DNA from: Nigrospora sphaerica
Lineage: Eukaryota > Ascomycota > Sordariomycetes > Amphisphaeriales > Apiosporaceae
Length of the DNA: 64,000 nt
Assembly: GCA_018287875.1 (NCBI GenBank)
Contig: JAGVVL010000002.1
Span: 3,286,001 to 3,350,000, forward strand
Direction of reading: 5' to 3'
Part shown: one piece after another, positions 54,926 to 64,000 of the stretch
Layout of the letters: the number at the start of each line of letters is the position of its first letter
Numbering within the stretch: the stretch's first letter is position 1
Notes under the pieces: generated by a model
Told to the model about the DNA's origin: nothing
Databases searched by the model: none
What the model saw: only the letters and a program-made list of their open reading frames with translations
Translations under genes and position numbers: made by a program

Positions 54926-57017
54926 TCAAAGCTTCGACCGCATATCGGCGGCGGCGTCGTCCGTGACATCGTCGAGTTCGGCGACGAGCATGCCCTCGGC
55001 GATGTCCTCGCCGTCCTCGGCCGGCGTGACCCATTTGACGCGGCCGCCGCGCGCCGCCCGCACCTCGAGCTCCATCTTCATCTGCTGCACGACGCAGACG
55101 ACGTGGCCGGGCGGCACCACGTCGCCCTCGTCGACGAGCACCTCGACGAGCCTGCCCGGGAAGGGGACGACGACGTGGCGCGGGTCGCCCGGGTCGCCGC
55201 GGCGGTGGTTGCCGGCGGCCGCGACGGCGGCGGCCGACGCCGCGCTGCTCGCGGCCTCGAGCAGGAGCGTCGCCGGCGCCACCCCCGGCCGCGCGTACTC
55301 GACCTCGGCGCGCAGGAGCGCCGGGAAGTCGTTGCGCAGGATGCGCGTGAGCCGGACGTGGTGGTGCTGGGTCCGGGGCCCTTCCCCGTCGCCGTCGTCG
55401 GCCGCCACGGGCGCCACCTTGATCGCCCAGGCGTCGCCCTTGCGCAGCATGACGGCCGAGCCCGCGCCGCCCGCCGGCGGCGCCGAGGCGGCGGGATCCC
55501 GGCCGCGGCCGAACCGCGCCGACAGCGACGCCGTCGCATCTCTTCCAGCGTCCAGGAGCCGCGGCAGCTCCCGCTCCAGCCACGTCGTGTCGTAGGCGCC
55601 CGACGCGAAATCCGGGTGCGCCGCAATGGCGCGCAGAACGTCCAGGTTCGTCTTGACGCCCTCGATGCTCGTGTCCTCGAGCGCGCGCTGGCACTTGGAC
55701 ACCACGTCGTGCCACGACGCCCCCGTCACGATGATCTTGGCCAGAAGACTGTCGAAATCCGCGCCGACCACGGCGTGGTGCCCGGGGACAAGATGGGTGT
55801 CGACACGAATGCCGTTGCCCGTGGGGAAGGCGACGTCGGTGATTTTGCCGATGCTTAGAGACCAGTTGCTCTGCACGTTCTCTGCCGTCAGGCGCAGCTG
55901 CACGGAAAACATTTTGGGTGGCTGGTACAGGCTGCTGCCAACATGAGAAAGGCCAACGTCGTCTATGGTGCCGCCTTGGGCGATGGCCAGTTGCGCGGCG
56001 ACGAGGTCGGTGCTCAGTATGCTTTCGGTCACGGTGTGCTCGACCTGCAGCCGCGGGTTGATCTCGAGGAAGAAGTACTCCTCGGTGACGGGGTTGGCGA
56101 GGAACTCGAAGGTGCCCAGCGAGAGGTAGTTGACGCGCTCGGCCATGCGCACGGCGGCTTCGATCATCTGGGCCACGAAGCGGCGGTCGGCGATGGTGCT
56201 GGGCGCGAGCTCGACGACCTTTTGGTAGCGGCGCTGGAGGCTGCACTCGCGCTCCCAGAGGTGGCGGACGCCGCCGCAGCCGTCGCCGAGGATCTGCACC
56301 TCGACGTGGCGGAAGCCGTCGACGGCGGCCTTCTCGACGAAGAGGCGCCGCGACGGGCTCTCGGCCAGGACGCGCCGGGCGGCGTCGTCGAGCTCCTCCT
56401 CGCGCCGGACCAGCCGGATGCCCCGGCCGCCGCCGCCGTCGACGGCCTTGAGCATGACGGGGAAGCCGACGCGCTGCGCAAAGGCGCGCACGGCGTCCAG
56501 CTGGCCCGTCGGGTTCTGGTTGGCCGGCAGCGTCGGCACATGGCACTCCCGCGCCAGCGCCTTGGCCGCTATCTTGTCGCCCGTCCTTTGCAGCGTCTCC
56601 CAGCCGGGGCCCACGACGACGGCGCCCGCCTCGTGCCACATGCGCCGGGCGAACTCGGCGGACTCGGACAAGAAGCCGTAGCCCGGATGTACGGCCTCGA
56701 TCTTGTGCTTCTTGGTGAGTTCGACAAGGTGGGCTATGTCCAGGTAGGCGCTGGGGGAAGGAAGCTCCAGCACATGGGCCGCGCGCCAGGCGTGGCTCTT
56801 GTCGTTGGATGTGACCAGCGCAAAGGTCTCCAACGAGGCTTCGCGGGCGGCCTGGATGATCCGCGTGGCTATTTCACCTCTGCGTAAACATCAGAACGCT
56901 GCTACTTGCATCTCGACCGGTTGAGGGTGGATAGGTAGCCGCATGGCCGTCCTACCTGTTGGCAATGAGGAGGCGCTTGAAAGGGCGCCGAGGCGGATCT
57001 TCGTGAACACGATCCAT
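54926..57017 (-). CDS. Acyl-CoA carboxylase alpha subunit (biotin carboxylase + BCCP) ending in SKL
   Basis: Two minus-strand exons, 57017-56956 and 56879-54926, give 671 residues; the 76-nt intron (GTAGGA/CGCAG) splits the conserved RLLIANR-GEIATRII. The biotin carboxylase part shows AVHPGYGFLSESAEFA, the ATP-grasp loop KAVDGGGGRGI, SLQRRYQKVVE and the metal/bicarbonate site FLEINPRLQVEHTVTE. The C-terminal biotinyl domain carries VQQMKME with biotinyl Lys622; QQMKM replaces the usual AMKM. After the BCCP fold there is an extension of about 14 acidic residues ending MRSKL, a strong PTS1. Only about 14 residues precede the first conserved strand, so no mitochondrial presequence fits. Head-to-head with the carboxyltransferase gene, 907 bp apart. 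Substrate (acetyl-, propionyl-, methylcrotonyl- or other acyl-CoA) unknown. Confidence 0.92.
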
Positions 57018-57924
57018 TATGGTGTCGTCAACAGTTTCTACTTTCTCTTCCCCTTCCCGCCTTTGTCTTTTCTCGGCACGTGCAGAATTTCAGACTGAAA
57101 GTATGGATGAAGGACGAAGCGGTCACGATGGAGTTCGGGCAAGTAGCCCCTGACGGGGTGGCCGGGTTCCTAGTGGGTGGGTGTGTGTTCGGCGTTATGG
57201 CGGGGATTGGGCGTGTGCTCAGTGAGCAGTATTTCGCGCCAGGCCGCGGTAACTGAGGCTCTGTTGAATCCTGGAAGTACCCCAGGTGGAACAGAGCGAA
57301 CGGTCGTTAAAATACGATGAGCATAGGGGATATGTGGTATGACCGCCGCCAACGGGCATCGGAAGTGGTCCTCTCCTAACTCCAGGGACTGGTGGGGTCG
57401 GCGTGGAGTGCCTGTAAGTCAAGTCTTCGGGTCACGATACCACCGGGAAGACTGTGCAGCTCTTAACGGCGGTACTAACTGACCCGCCTCCTCTTTTCAT
57501 GGCATCTGGGGATTTGTACCCAAATGGTCGGTTAAGCCTATGCAAGTCGATGTTCCACTCGGCTGGGCGATCGACAGGAGTGTGCGGGGTGTGTGTTAGT
57601 GCCGAGGTTGGAAGTGGAAGTGGGAGTGGGAGTGGGAGTCGTTTAGCTAAGAGGCGTCTCCATGGCCAGCAACCTCGCCTACGGACCATCAACTTTGGTC
57701 TCTTTTGCATTGCATCATCGGTAACGCGTCAGATACCCCAAAGGCAAGCATCGGAAGGTGAGTAGGAAAAAAGCAAGGTGATCAAGTCCTTCCCCCCGGT
57801 ACTGATCCTTGCAGTAGAACTTACCCCGCGGTCGTTGTAACAAGACCGCAGAAGTCGGTGTAGGATAGCTCTGGAGCCCAGGACATCCGAAATCATCGTC
57901 TCCAGCAGATGTTCGGGCGCAGGT
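57018..57924. promoter_or_regulatory. Shared divergent promoter of the two carboxylase subunits
   Basis: 907 bp between the two start codons. A strong donor (AAG-GTGAGT, GT at 57758-57759) and an acceptor CAG ending at 57922 could define a 165-nt intron in the beta leader. A plus-strand frame (first ATG 57499) reaches this donor in the matching phase, so an upstream coding exon cannot be excluded. A GGAAGTGGGAGTGGGAGT-like repeat lies near 57610-57636. Confidence 0.45.
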
Positions 57925-59700
57925 ATGGGCGCCGACGACAGCCCCAAGCAACAGGCACTCGGCCGTCTGGAGCAAGTCGCCGCACACCTGAGCGGGAGTA
58001 AGGAGTCGTCGGATGAGCCGAAGCATGAGCCGCGGCGGCGAAGCAAGAGAAAGCCCGCGATATCCGGGCCGCCCCCCGACTATTCAGACCGTCTGGGCCA
58101 GATCGCTCGGCTGCGCGAGCTTGCGCGCACGCCCGACACGGAGCGGCGCGGGTACCGGCGGCAGAAGGAGGCTGGCAAGCTCTGGGTCTGGGAACGGGTC
58201 GAAGCCCTGCTGGACAAGGGGAGTCTGCAGGAAGTCGGCAGTGCGGCCGGCGAGGTGAAATGGGGCAAGCGGGCGGCCGAGGCCGACCGGGAGTACGACA
58301 CCATCGAGGCCTTTACGCCCAGCAACAGCGTCCAGGGCTTCGGGAGACTGAACGGCCGCAAGATCCTCTTCACCGCCGACGACTACAGCCTCCGGGCCGG
58401 CCACGCCGACGGCGCCCTGTGGGAGAAGACGCTCTACGTCGAGAAGCTGGCCCTCTCGCTCCGCATTCCCATTATCAAACTGGTCGACGGGTCTTCCGGC
58501 GGCGGCTCCGTCACCACCATCCGAAAGAACGGGTTCTCCTATGTTCCGCCGCTGCCGGCCTTTGACGTGGTCGTCAAGCAGCTCAACCTCGGCATTCCCA
58601 ACCTCGGGGCGGCCCTGGGCCCCTCCATTGGCCTCGGGGCGGCGCGTGTCACGGCCTGTCACTTCAGCGTCATGGCGGCCAACGTGGGCAGCCTTTTCAA
58701 CGCGGGTCCCAAGGTGGTCGAGGGTGCCACCTTCGAAGAGGACCTGTCCCTTACGGATCTGGGGGGCCCCGAGATCCACTGTCGCAACGGCACGATTGAC
58801 AATCTAGCCAGTTCGGAGCACGAGGCCCTTCGCCAGCTACGGACGGTACTGGGCTATCTTCCGAGCTCGGGGTTCTCGCCGCCGCCCGTCGTCGAAACCA
58901 GCGACCCGTGGGACCGGCGGGAGGAAGATCTGAAGACCGTCATACCGCGGCGGAAAGAGCGCATGTACAACCCGCGCCGCATCATCGAGCTTGTCGTCGA
59001 TCGGGATTCCTTTTTTGAAATCGGGCCTCTCTGGGGCACCACCGCCGTTGTAGGCCTGGGCCGGCTCGCAGGGCGCCCGGTGGGCATTGTGTCCAACAAC
59101 TGCGAGAGCGCCACGGGCGGTGCCTTGGATGCTTTGGGCTCGCAGAAGATCACGAAGCACCTGAAGCTCTGCGACGTCATGAACTTGCCCGTGCTCCAGT
59201 TCGTCGATATCCCGGGCTACGCCGTCGGCACCGTCGCCGAGCGCACGGCCACCATGCGCCACGGCGTCAATCTCGCCATGGCGTACTACACCACGACCAT
59301 GCCCATCTTCAGCGTCATCACACGCCGCGTCTACGGCGTCGCGGGCGGCGTCATGCTGGACTGCCGCGAACCCCGTATGCGGGTGGCCTGGCCGAGCGGG
59401 GACTGGGGGTCGCTGCCGCTCCAAGGCGGGATCGAGGTCGGCCACCGGCACGAACTCCGGGAAGCCGAGCGGCTCGGGGGCCCGGGGAAAGCCGCCGAGC
59501 TGTACGGCCGGCTTCAGGCCGAATACGAGGGTCTCATGAACCCCGTGCGGACCGCCAATGCCTTCGGCGTCGAGGAGATCATCGATCCCGCCGCCACCCG
59601 CGCCACGGTTTGCACGTGGGTCGAACACGTCTATGGTGGCATCATGAACGAGAGAATCGCCCAGCGTCTGGCCGGCTCGCTCCAGCCGTCTTTTGCGTAG
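57925..59700 (+). CDS. Acyl-CoA carboxylase beta subunit (carboxyltransferase) with N-terminal PTS2
   Basis: A single exon encodes 591 residues. An N-terminal extension of about 75 polar residues precedes two crotonase-fold carboxyltransferase domains: the N domain (about 75-330, with LVDGSSGGGSVTTI in place of the usual DSGGA oxyanion loop) and the C domain (about 345-585, with IIELVVDRDSFFEIGP, GIVSNNCESATGGALDALGSQK, FVDIPGYAVG and VYGVAGGVMLD). It would transfer CO2 from carboxybiotin of the alpha subunit to an acyl-CoA. Residues 14-22, RLEQVAAHL, match the PTS2 pattern R-L-x5-H-L exactly. The N-terminus is acidic (MGADD) and unlike a mitochondrial presequence. The sequence is closer to propionyl/acetyl-CoA than methylcrotonyl-CoA types by loose inspection only. 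Confidence 0.91.
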   Translation: MGADDSPKQQALGRLEQVAAHLSGSKESSDEPKHEPRRRSKRKPAISGPPPDYSDRLGQIARLRELARTPDTERRGYRRQKEAGKLWVWERVEALLDKGSLQEVGSAAGEVKWGKRAAEADREYDTIEAFTPSNSVQGFGRLNGRKILFTADDYSLRAGHADGALWEKTLYVEKLALSLRIPIIKLVDGSSGGGSVTTIRKNGFSYVPPLPAFDVVVKQLNLGIPNLGAALGPSIGLGAARVTACHFSVMAANVGSLFNAGPKVVEGATFEEDLSLTDLGGPEIHCRNGTIDNLASSEHEALRQLRTVLGYLPSSGFSPPPVVETSDPWDRREEDLKTVIPRRKERMYNPRRIIELVVDRDSFFEIGPLWGTTAVVGLGRLAGRPVGIVSNNCESATGGALDALGSQKITKHLKLCDVMNLPVLQFVDIPGYAVGTVAERTATMRHGVNLAMAYYTTTMPIFSVITRRVYGVAGGVMLDCREPRMRVAWPSGDWGSLPLQGGIEVGHRHELREAERLGGPGKAAELYGRLQAEYEGLMNPVRTANAFGVEEIIDPAATRATVCTWVEHVYGGIMNERIAQRLAGSLQPSFA

Positions 59701-61370
59701 TGGCCGTGTTGGCTTCCCGCGACGCCAAGCCCCCGGGGATAATTTCACCCAACCAGTGGTGCCCAAAGGCTGACCTAGCTATTTGTATTGTATTATGCCC
59801 TTGTTTGCGGCTCAATGCACACCCCAAAGGCAGAAAAGCCATGCTCGGGAGCGCCAGCCACTGAAATTGGATCATAAATGGGGTTAAGTGAGCAGACTTG
59901 ACGCCACTCTTATGAGGCGTCATGAGTAAGTGATGGCAAGTGCCTGTCGGGGGGGTTATTGAAACCCGCCAGCGCGCCCCAGCATGACCTAAACCCCAAC
60001 CCGCCTTTTTCGGTGTCCAATCAGTCGACTCCCAGTCTCGAGGACCTGCTCATGTCGAACTGGCATTCAGTGTATCGTATTATTCAGAGCTTGAAGGCAT
60101 GGCCTCTAGCGCGTTCTATTATGCATCGGTATCCTGACAGGGCGTGTATAGATATGAGACTCATCTCCTATGGCACCGGAACTAGCCATTTTGGCGGAAA
60201 TTCAATGAGACCAATTAAAAGACTGGAATTAAGCTTCGGGAGCTAGAGAGTACTTAGGCCATGTCCAAAAAATACTTGGCTGTGAATACCATCGTACTAC
60301 TGTCGGTTGCAAGAGCCCGGGCTGGCCGGCAAGGCTGGCAAGGCTGGGACTGGGACTCGAGAAGAGGCCCGAGCAAGGCATGTTATAGGGATCTTGTTGT
60401 TAATTTGGGAATACCTGGACTACTTGTGGTAGCTAGTGTTTTGTGCAGAAAATGAAGTCCTAGATGTAACCGGAGCTTGTAGCAGGAGGTTTCACTTATG
60501 TATAGGAAGGCCAGCAGTTCCTATTTTGTCCCGTCCCTGCGTGGCTGTCCCGTCCCTGCGTGGCTGTCCCGTCCCTGCCGTGGCTGTCCCGTCCCTGCGT
60601 GGCTGTCCCGTCCCTGCTGTGGCTGTCCCCTGCACGTCATCCGAACTCTTATCACCGGTCTATTTCCCGGGGAATTCCTCCCCTTAACCGCGGGCCGGAA
60701 ACTGAGCCTCCGCTTTCGCCGCTTTCTTGCCCGAACATCGGCCTGCCGTCACCGGACCCTTGACATTTGATCAAAGGGCGTAGGCGAAAATGCGTGCGGG
60801 CTGGATTGGACGGGAGCCAATCAAGCTGTACTCTGGCCTCCGCATCGGACCAGACCTCCGGCAGACCTGGGGTGCTCAGTGGCTTGGCGGCATCTCCCCC
60901 CCCCTCCCCGGGGTTATGTGGTAATAACAATGATTCGTGTCATGGAGAGGGGATCTCCTTGCGATCTATCGATAGCCGGGCTTCATCGGGGCGTGTCTCG
61001 ACCCTCTGGCTGCAGCTCGCCAACCTGTACGCATCATCACGATGCACCTTTCCCCGCCCTGACGCCCTTCTTCGTCCGCCTTTTCACGTCAGTTATCTGC
61101 TGGCTTGAGGCCCGTCAGTGATGGGAACAAGCGGTCCTCTTACGTACTTATGCAGCCGAACTTGAGTACACTCTTCGTTCGAGTTGCCAACCTTCCTGGA
61201 TCATCCATTGACGTCGATGCTTGGCACGTATTGCCGCGCTGGCCCATGCATGCCGATAACGCATCCCTCGCTGAAAGCTTTTCACGGACGCCTGCAGGTA
61301 TAGTCCATATAACTTGGGCATTAGCTTCCAATCTTTGGGTTCCAGAAAAGAATGGGATCACGTTGATATC
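59701..61370. other. Intergenic spacer with a GC-rich minisatellite
   Basis: 3' flank of the carboxylase beta gene and promoter of the DHA1-type transporter. It contains the tandem repeat at 60531-60627. No gene seen. Confidence 0.55.
60531..60627. repeat. Minisatellite, five tandem 19-20-nt units
   Basis: Five consecutive copies of CCGTCCCTGCGTGGCTGTC start at 60531, 60550, 60569, 60589 and 60608. Units 1, 2 and 4 are identical (19 nt). Units 3 and 5 carry one extra base (C or T) after CCGTCCCTGC. A sixth partial unit (CCCTGC) follows. Confidence 0.92.
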
Positions 61371-63398
61371 ATGGCGAGCGAGAAGGAAATAGACGATGAC
61401 AGCGGCTCGAACGGCAGCGTTCGTGAGCCACCTCGAGCTACACGTGAGAGCCACCCGAAAACCATGACCTCCCCCCCCTCTATCTGTTGTGTGAAACGTC
61501 ACTGACGTACTCGAAAAGACCCCGCAGGCCTGAGCCACTCGCATCAACTCGTCCGCACCACCAACACACGCGATGCCGAGCGCATATCCGCCAAAGAAGT
61601 GGCGGACAACGGCCTGCAGAGCCGTACCGGGACGGACTCGTCGTTCGGACCCGGCGATACCGACATGAAGATTATTTCCTGGGAGGCGAACGACCAGGAA
61701 AACCCGCATAACTGGTCCAGCGTGCGTCTAAGCTGCGGCCCGTACCGCCGAAACGTGTATCCGGGTGGCTGACGCGGTCAGTAGTCGAGGAGAACAGCGG
61801 TTCTCCTGACCACGGCGACCATCATCCTCAACAGCACCATGGGTAGCTCCTTACCGAGCATGGCAGTGCCATACATGGCGGAGGAATTCAACGTCACATC
61901 TTCGCCCCAAATGGCGCTGCCAATCGGGACCTTTCTGATGGGCTTCGTATTCGGCCCTGTGACTTGTAAGGAGACCCCCCGAGAGGGGATTGCGGCTCTC
62001 GAGAACCTGGGCGTCCAGTGCGGGATCGTCGGTCATGCTACGACACCGGCTAATGCGGGGTTTAGGGGGCCCTTTGAGCGAACAGTATGGGCGAAGAATT
62101 GTCATTCGCATTACCTTCTCGCTGGTCTTCATATGGACCCTAGCCTGCGCCTTGGCCCCCAATTGGTCGGTGTTTCTTATTTTCAGGTTCCTCTGCGGTG
62201 CGGCCGCCGGCGGACCCATCGCCGTGGTTGCCGGCATCATTGCGGACACGTACGGTGACCCTATCGAAAGAGGGTGGGCCATGGCCTGGTTTATGGCTGT
62301 AAGTCGATGTAACGGTACCGAAGACGGCGGTATGAAGCCATGACTGACGCACCCCAGGCAACTATATGGGGCCCCCTCTTCGCCCCCATTGTTTCGGTGA
62401 GCCGTCGTCCCGTCGACTCCTGCTGGAGCTGAGCTGATCCTCCCCAGGGCTTCTGCTCGGCCAACATCGGTTGGCGCTGGGCATTTTGGATAGGTCTCAT
62501 CTATGCCGGCCTGACGATTCCGCCTGTATTCTGGCTGCCCGAAACCTACGCGCCGGTGCTGCTGAGCCGCCGCGCCGCCGCTATACGAGCGAAAGACCCG
62601 AGCGCCCAGGTCTACTCGGCCGCCGAGCTCGAAGACCGTGACTTCAAACAGCTCGCGACGGTTGTGCTGACACGGCCGCTCAGGATGCTGGCCACGGAGC
62701 TCATCGTTGCCAGCACGTGCTTGTACCTGGCGCTCCTTTACGCAATCTTCTACATGTCGTTTCAGGCGTTTCCCCGCATCTTCCAGGGCGTGTACGGGCT
62801 TTCGCCCGGCTTGACGGGCCTCTGCTTCCTCCCGATAGGCTTGGGGTCCTTCCTGAGTGTCTTCGTCCTGATCTACTACGACAAGTTCCTGGTGCGCGCC
62901 AAGAAGCGCGGCGCGGCGTGGACGCGACAGGAGGAGTACCGGCGCATCCCGCTGGCGTGCGCCGGCGGGCCCGTCTTCGTGCTCTCGCTCTTCTGGCTCG
63001 GGTGGGCGGCGCGGGCCGAGGTGCCGTTCGCGGTGCCGATGCTGGCGGGCGTGCCGTTCGGGCTCGGCTACACACTCATCTTCATGGGCCTCGTCAACTA
63101 CCTCACCGACGCGTACGAAGTCTTCGCCGCCAGCGCCAACGCCGCCTCGACGGCCTCGCGCTCCGGCCTCGCCGTCGTGCTGCCGCTCGCCACGGCGCCC
63201 ATGTTCGCCCGCCTCGGCATCGCCGGCGCCTGCAGCCTCCTCGGCGGCCTCAGCGCCCTCGTCTGCGTCATCCCCGTCCTTTTCATCTGGAAGGGCGAGA
63301 GGATCCGCGCCGGGTCCAAGTTCTGCATCGAGCTCAAACGGCAACAGGCCGCGCAGAAGCAAAGGGCCACGGCGTCGAATGGCCCGCAAGACTGCTAA
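61371..63398 (+). CDS. MFS transporter, DHA1 drug/polyamine:H+ antiporter type
   Basis: Six exons, 61371-61443, 61528-61721, 61785-61965, 62066-62298, 62358-62396 and 62448-63398, give 556 residues; exon 5 is only 39 nt. The N-terminal 85 or so residues are polar and lead into the DHA1 entry motif NPHNWSS. Then come the first helix TAVLLTTATIILN with MGSSLPSMAVPYMAEEF, motif A rebuilt across a splice as TW-GPLSEQYGRR, the helix RFLCGAAAGGPIAVVAG, and W-G-P-L-F-A-P-I-V-S-G-F across exon 5. The second half includes LYAIFYMSFQAFP. Fungal relatives export drugs, polyamines or secondary metabolites at the plasma membrane. Proximity to the carboxylase pair may be chance. The start ATG lies in an exon whose GTGAGA donor keeps the frame. 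Confidence 0.9.
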
Positions 63399-64000
63399 CA
63401 TCCCATAGAATAAGAAAAGCGCCATAGAATGCAATGCCCACGGTCGGTTGGTCAGCCCGAGGTTGTTTCCATAGACGTCTCCGGGTTTTCCTCGTAATCT
63501 CTATTCAATGAGATGCATGTTTCTCAATACAGAGACGCCTGTTTCTAAATACAGAGATGCCTCTTTCTAAATACAGAGATACCTGTTTCTAAATACAGAG
63601 ATAACTGGCCTATCCGATGGCGCGAATGAAGTGCCAGGGATCAAAGTATCCCAAGGCTGTACGTTACCAACAGGTACCGACGCCGTCACAGGTGAGGATA
63701 AGCAAACCCGCGTTCCGCTGTAGATAGCTTGGGCACTAAGCATGCCGTCAGCACCCTAGTCTTCCTTCGAAAATACGCGAGAGGGTCGACGACGGGCTTC
63801 TCCCGAAAGGGCAGGATGTGGTTTATCTTGCGGCTCAAATGGTGTGCCGACTTATCCGAGATGCTAGTTGGATCTGCGACAAGGGAAGTGCCTACGATCT
63901 CCACCCCGCAACATCTCCCCTCGGGGTAAAGTCCTACATAAGCGGGTGACCGGGGGGCCATCGTCTGCTATTTTTACATGGTCAAGAATGATCTGAAACC
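63399..64000. other. Right-end flank
   Basis: 3' flank of the DHA1-type gene. It contains the 22-nt tandem repeat at 63519-63606. Overlapping open frames at 63686-63961 (minus) and 63729-63929 (plus) are not recognised and are probably not genes. Confidence 0.45.
63519..63606. repeat. Minisatellite, four tandem 22-nt units
   Basis: Four contiguous 22-nt copies of GTTTCTAAATACAGAGATGC + CT start at 63519, 63541, 63563 and 63585, each differing by one to three bases. A degraded fifth copy may precede (63501-63518). Confidence 0.9.

Noticed and set aside
54891..56639. 582-codon minus-strand frame in the carboxylase alpha gene
   Set aside because: Arg/Gly-rich off-frame reading of the same strand; the other frame carries all carboxylase motifs.
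61851..63434. 527-codon minus-strand frame opposite the DHA1-type transporter
   Set aside because: Antisense shadow spanning several introns of the real gene; highly charged, biased composition.
63686..63961. Overlapping frames on both strands near the right end, possibly a gene or transposon piece
   Set aside because: No recognisable domain, no splice context, and the window ends soon after.

Overview
The window is nuclear DNA of a filamentous ascomycete, most likely a Sordariomycete. The genes carry short GT-AG introns (about 50-165 bp) on a GC-rich background. Families typical of filamentous ascomycetes occur (fungal rhodopsin-domain membrane protein, Zn2Cys6 regulator, large MFS complement), and intergenic spacers show CT-rich leaders and AGGTACCT palindromes. 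Species cannot be fixed from the sequence. I rebuilt gene models by joining frames at splice sites. All spliced totals are divisible by three and restore conserved family motifs across the joins. No rRNA, tRNA, CRISPR or intact transposon was seen.

Left part (1-12 kb): an SCP-x-type thiolase (228-1670), a fungal rhodopsin-domain membrane protein (3404-4851), an alpha-glucoside/hexose-type MFS permease with a 10-nt microexon (6185-8359), and a Zn2Cys6 regulator on the minus strand (9288-11975). A gene desert of about 7 kb follows (11976-19006), lying upstream of the regulator.

Middle (19-48 kb): mostly housekeeping genes. These are the ATX1-type copper chaperone (19007-19432), RQC1/TCF25 (20821-23061), Scd6/LSM14 (24050-26178), BCD1 (27752-29077) divergent from a YggS/PROSC PLP-homeostasis protein (29745-30688), a long-tailed aquaporin (32390-33899), threonine synthase THR4 (34717-36475) convergent with a monocarboxylate-type MFS protein (37583-39166), a possible small membrane protein (40575-41130), and UPF3 (43120-45189) divergent from a Sit4/PP6 phosphatase (46298-47669).

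Right part (48-64 kb): a MINDY-type deubiquitinase with a CaaX end (48335-51376), a steroid 5-alpha-reductase family protein (52979-53905), then a head-to-head pair encoding the biotin carboxylase/BCCP subunit (54926-57017) and the carboxyltransferase subunit (57925-59700) of an acyl-CoA carboxylase, and a DHA1-type MFS transporter (61371-63398). Two minisatellites lie in the flanks.

The most notable observation is the carboxylase pair. The alpha subunit ends in Ser-Lys-Leu (PTS1) and has no room for a mitochondrial presequence. The beta subunit carries an exact PTS2 nonapeptide at residues 14-22. Together they suggest a peroxisomal biotin-dependent acyl-CoA carboxylase whose two subunits enter by different import receptors. 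The weak point is the 5' end of the beta gene, which has a possible upstream coding exon.
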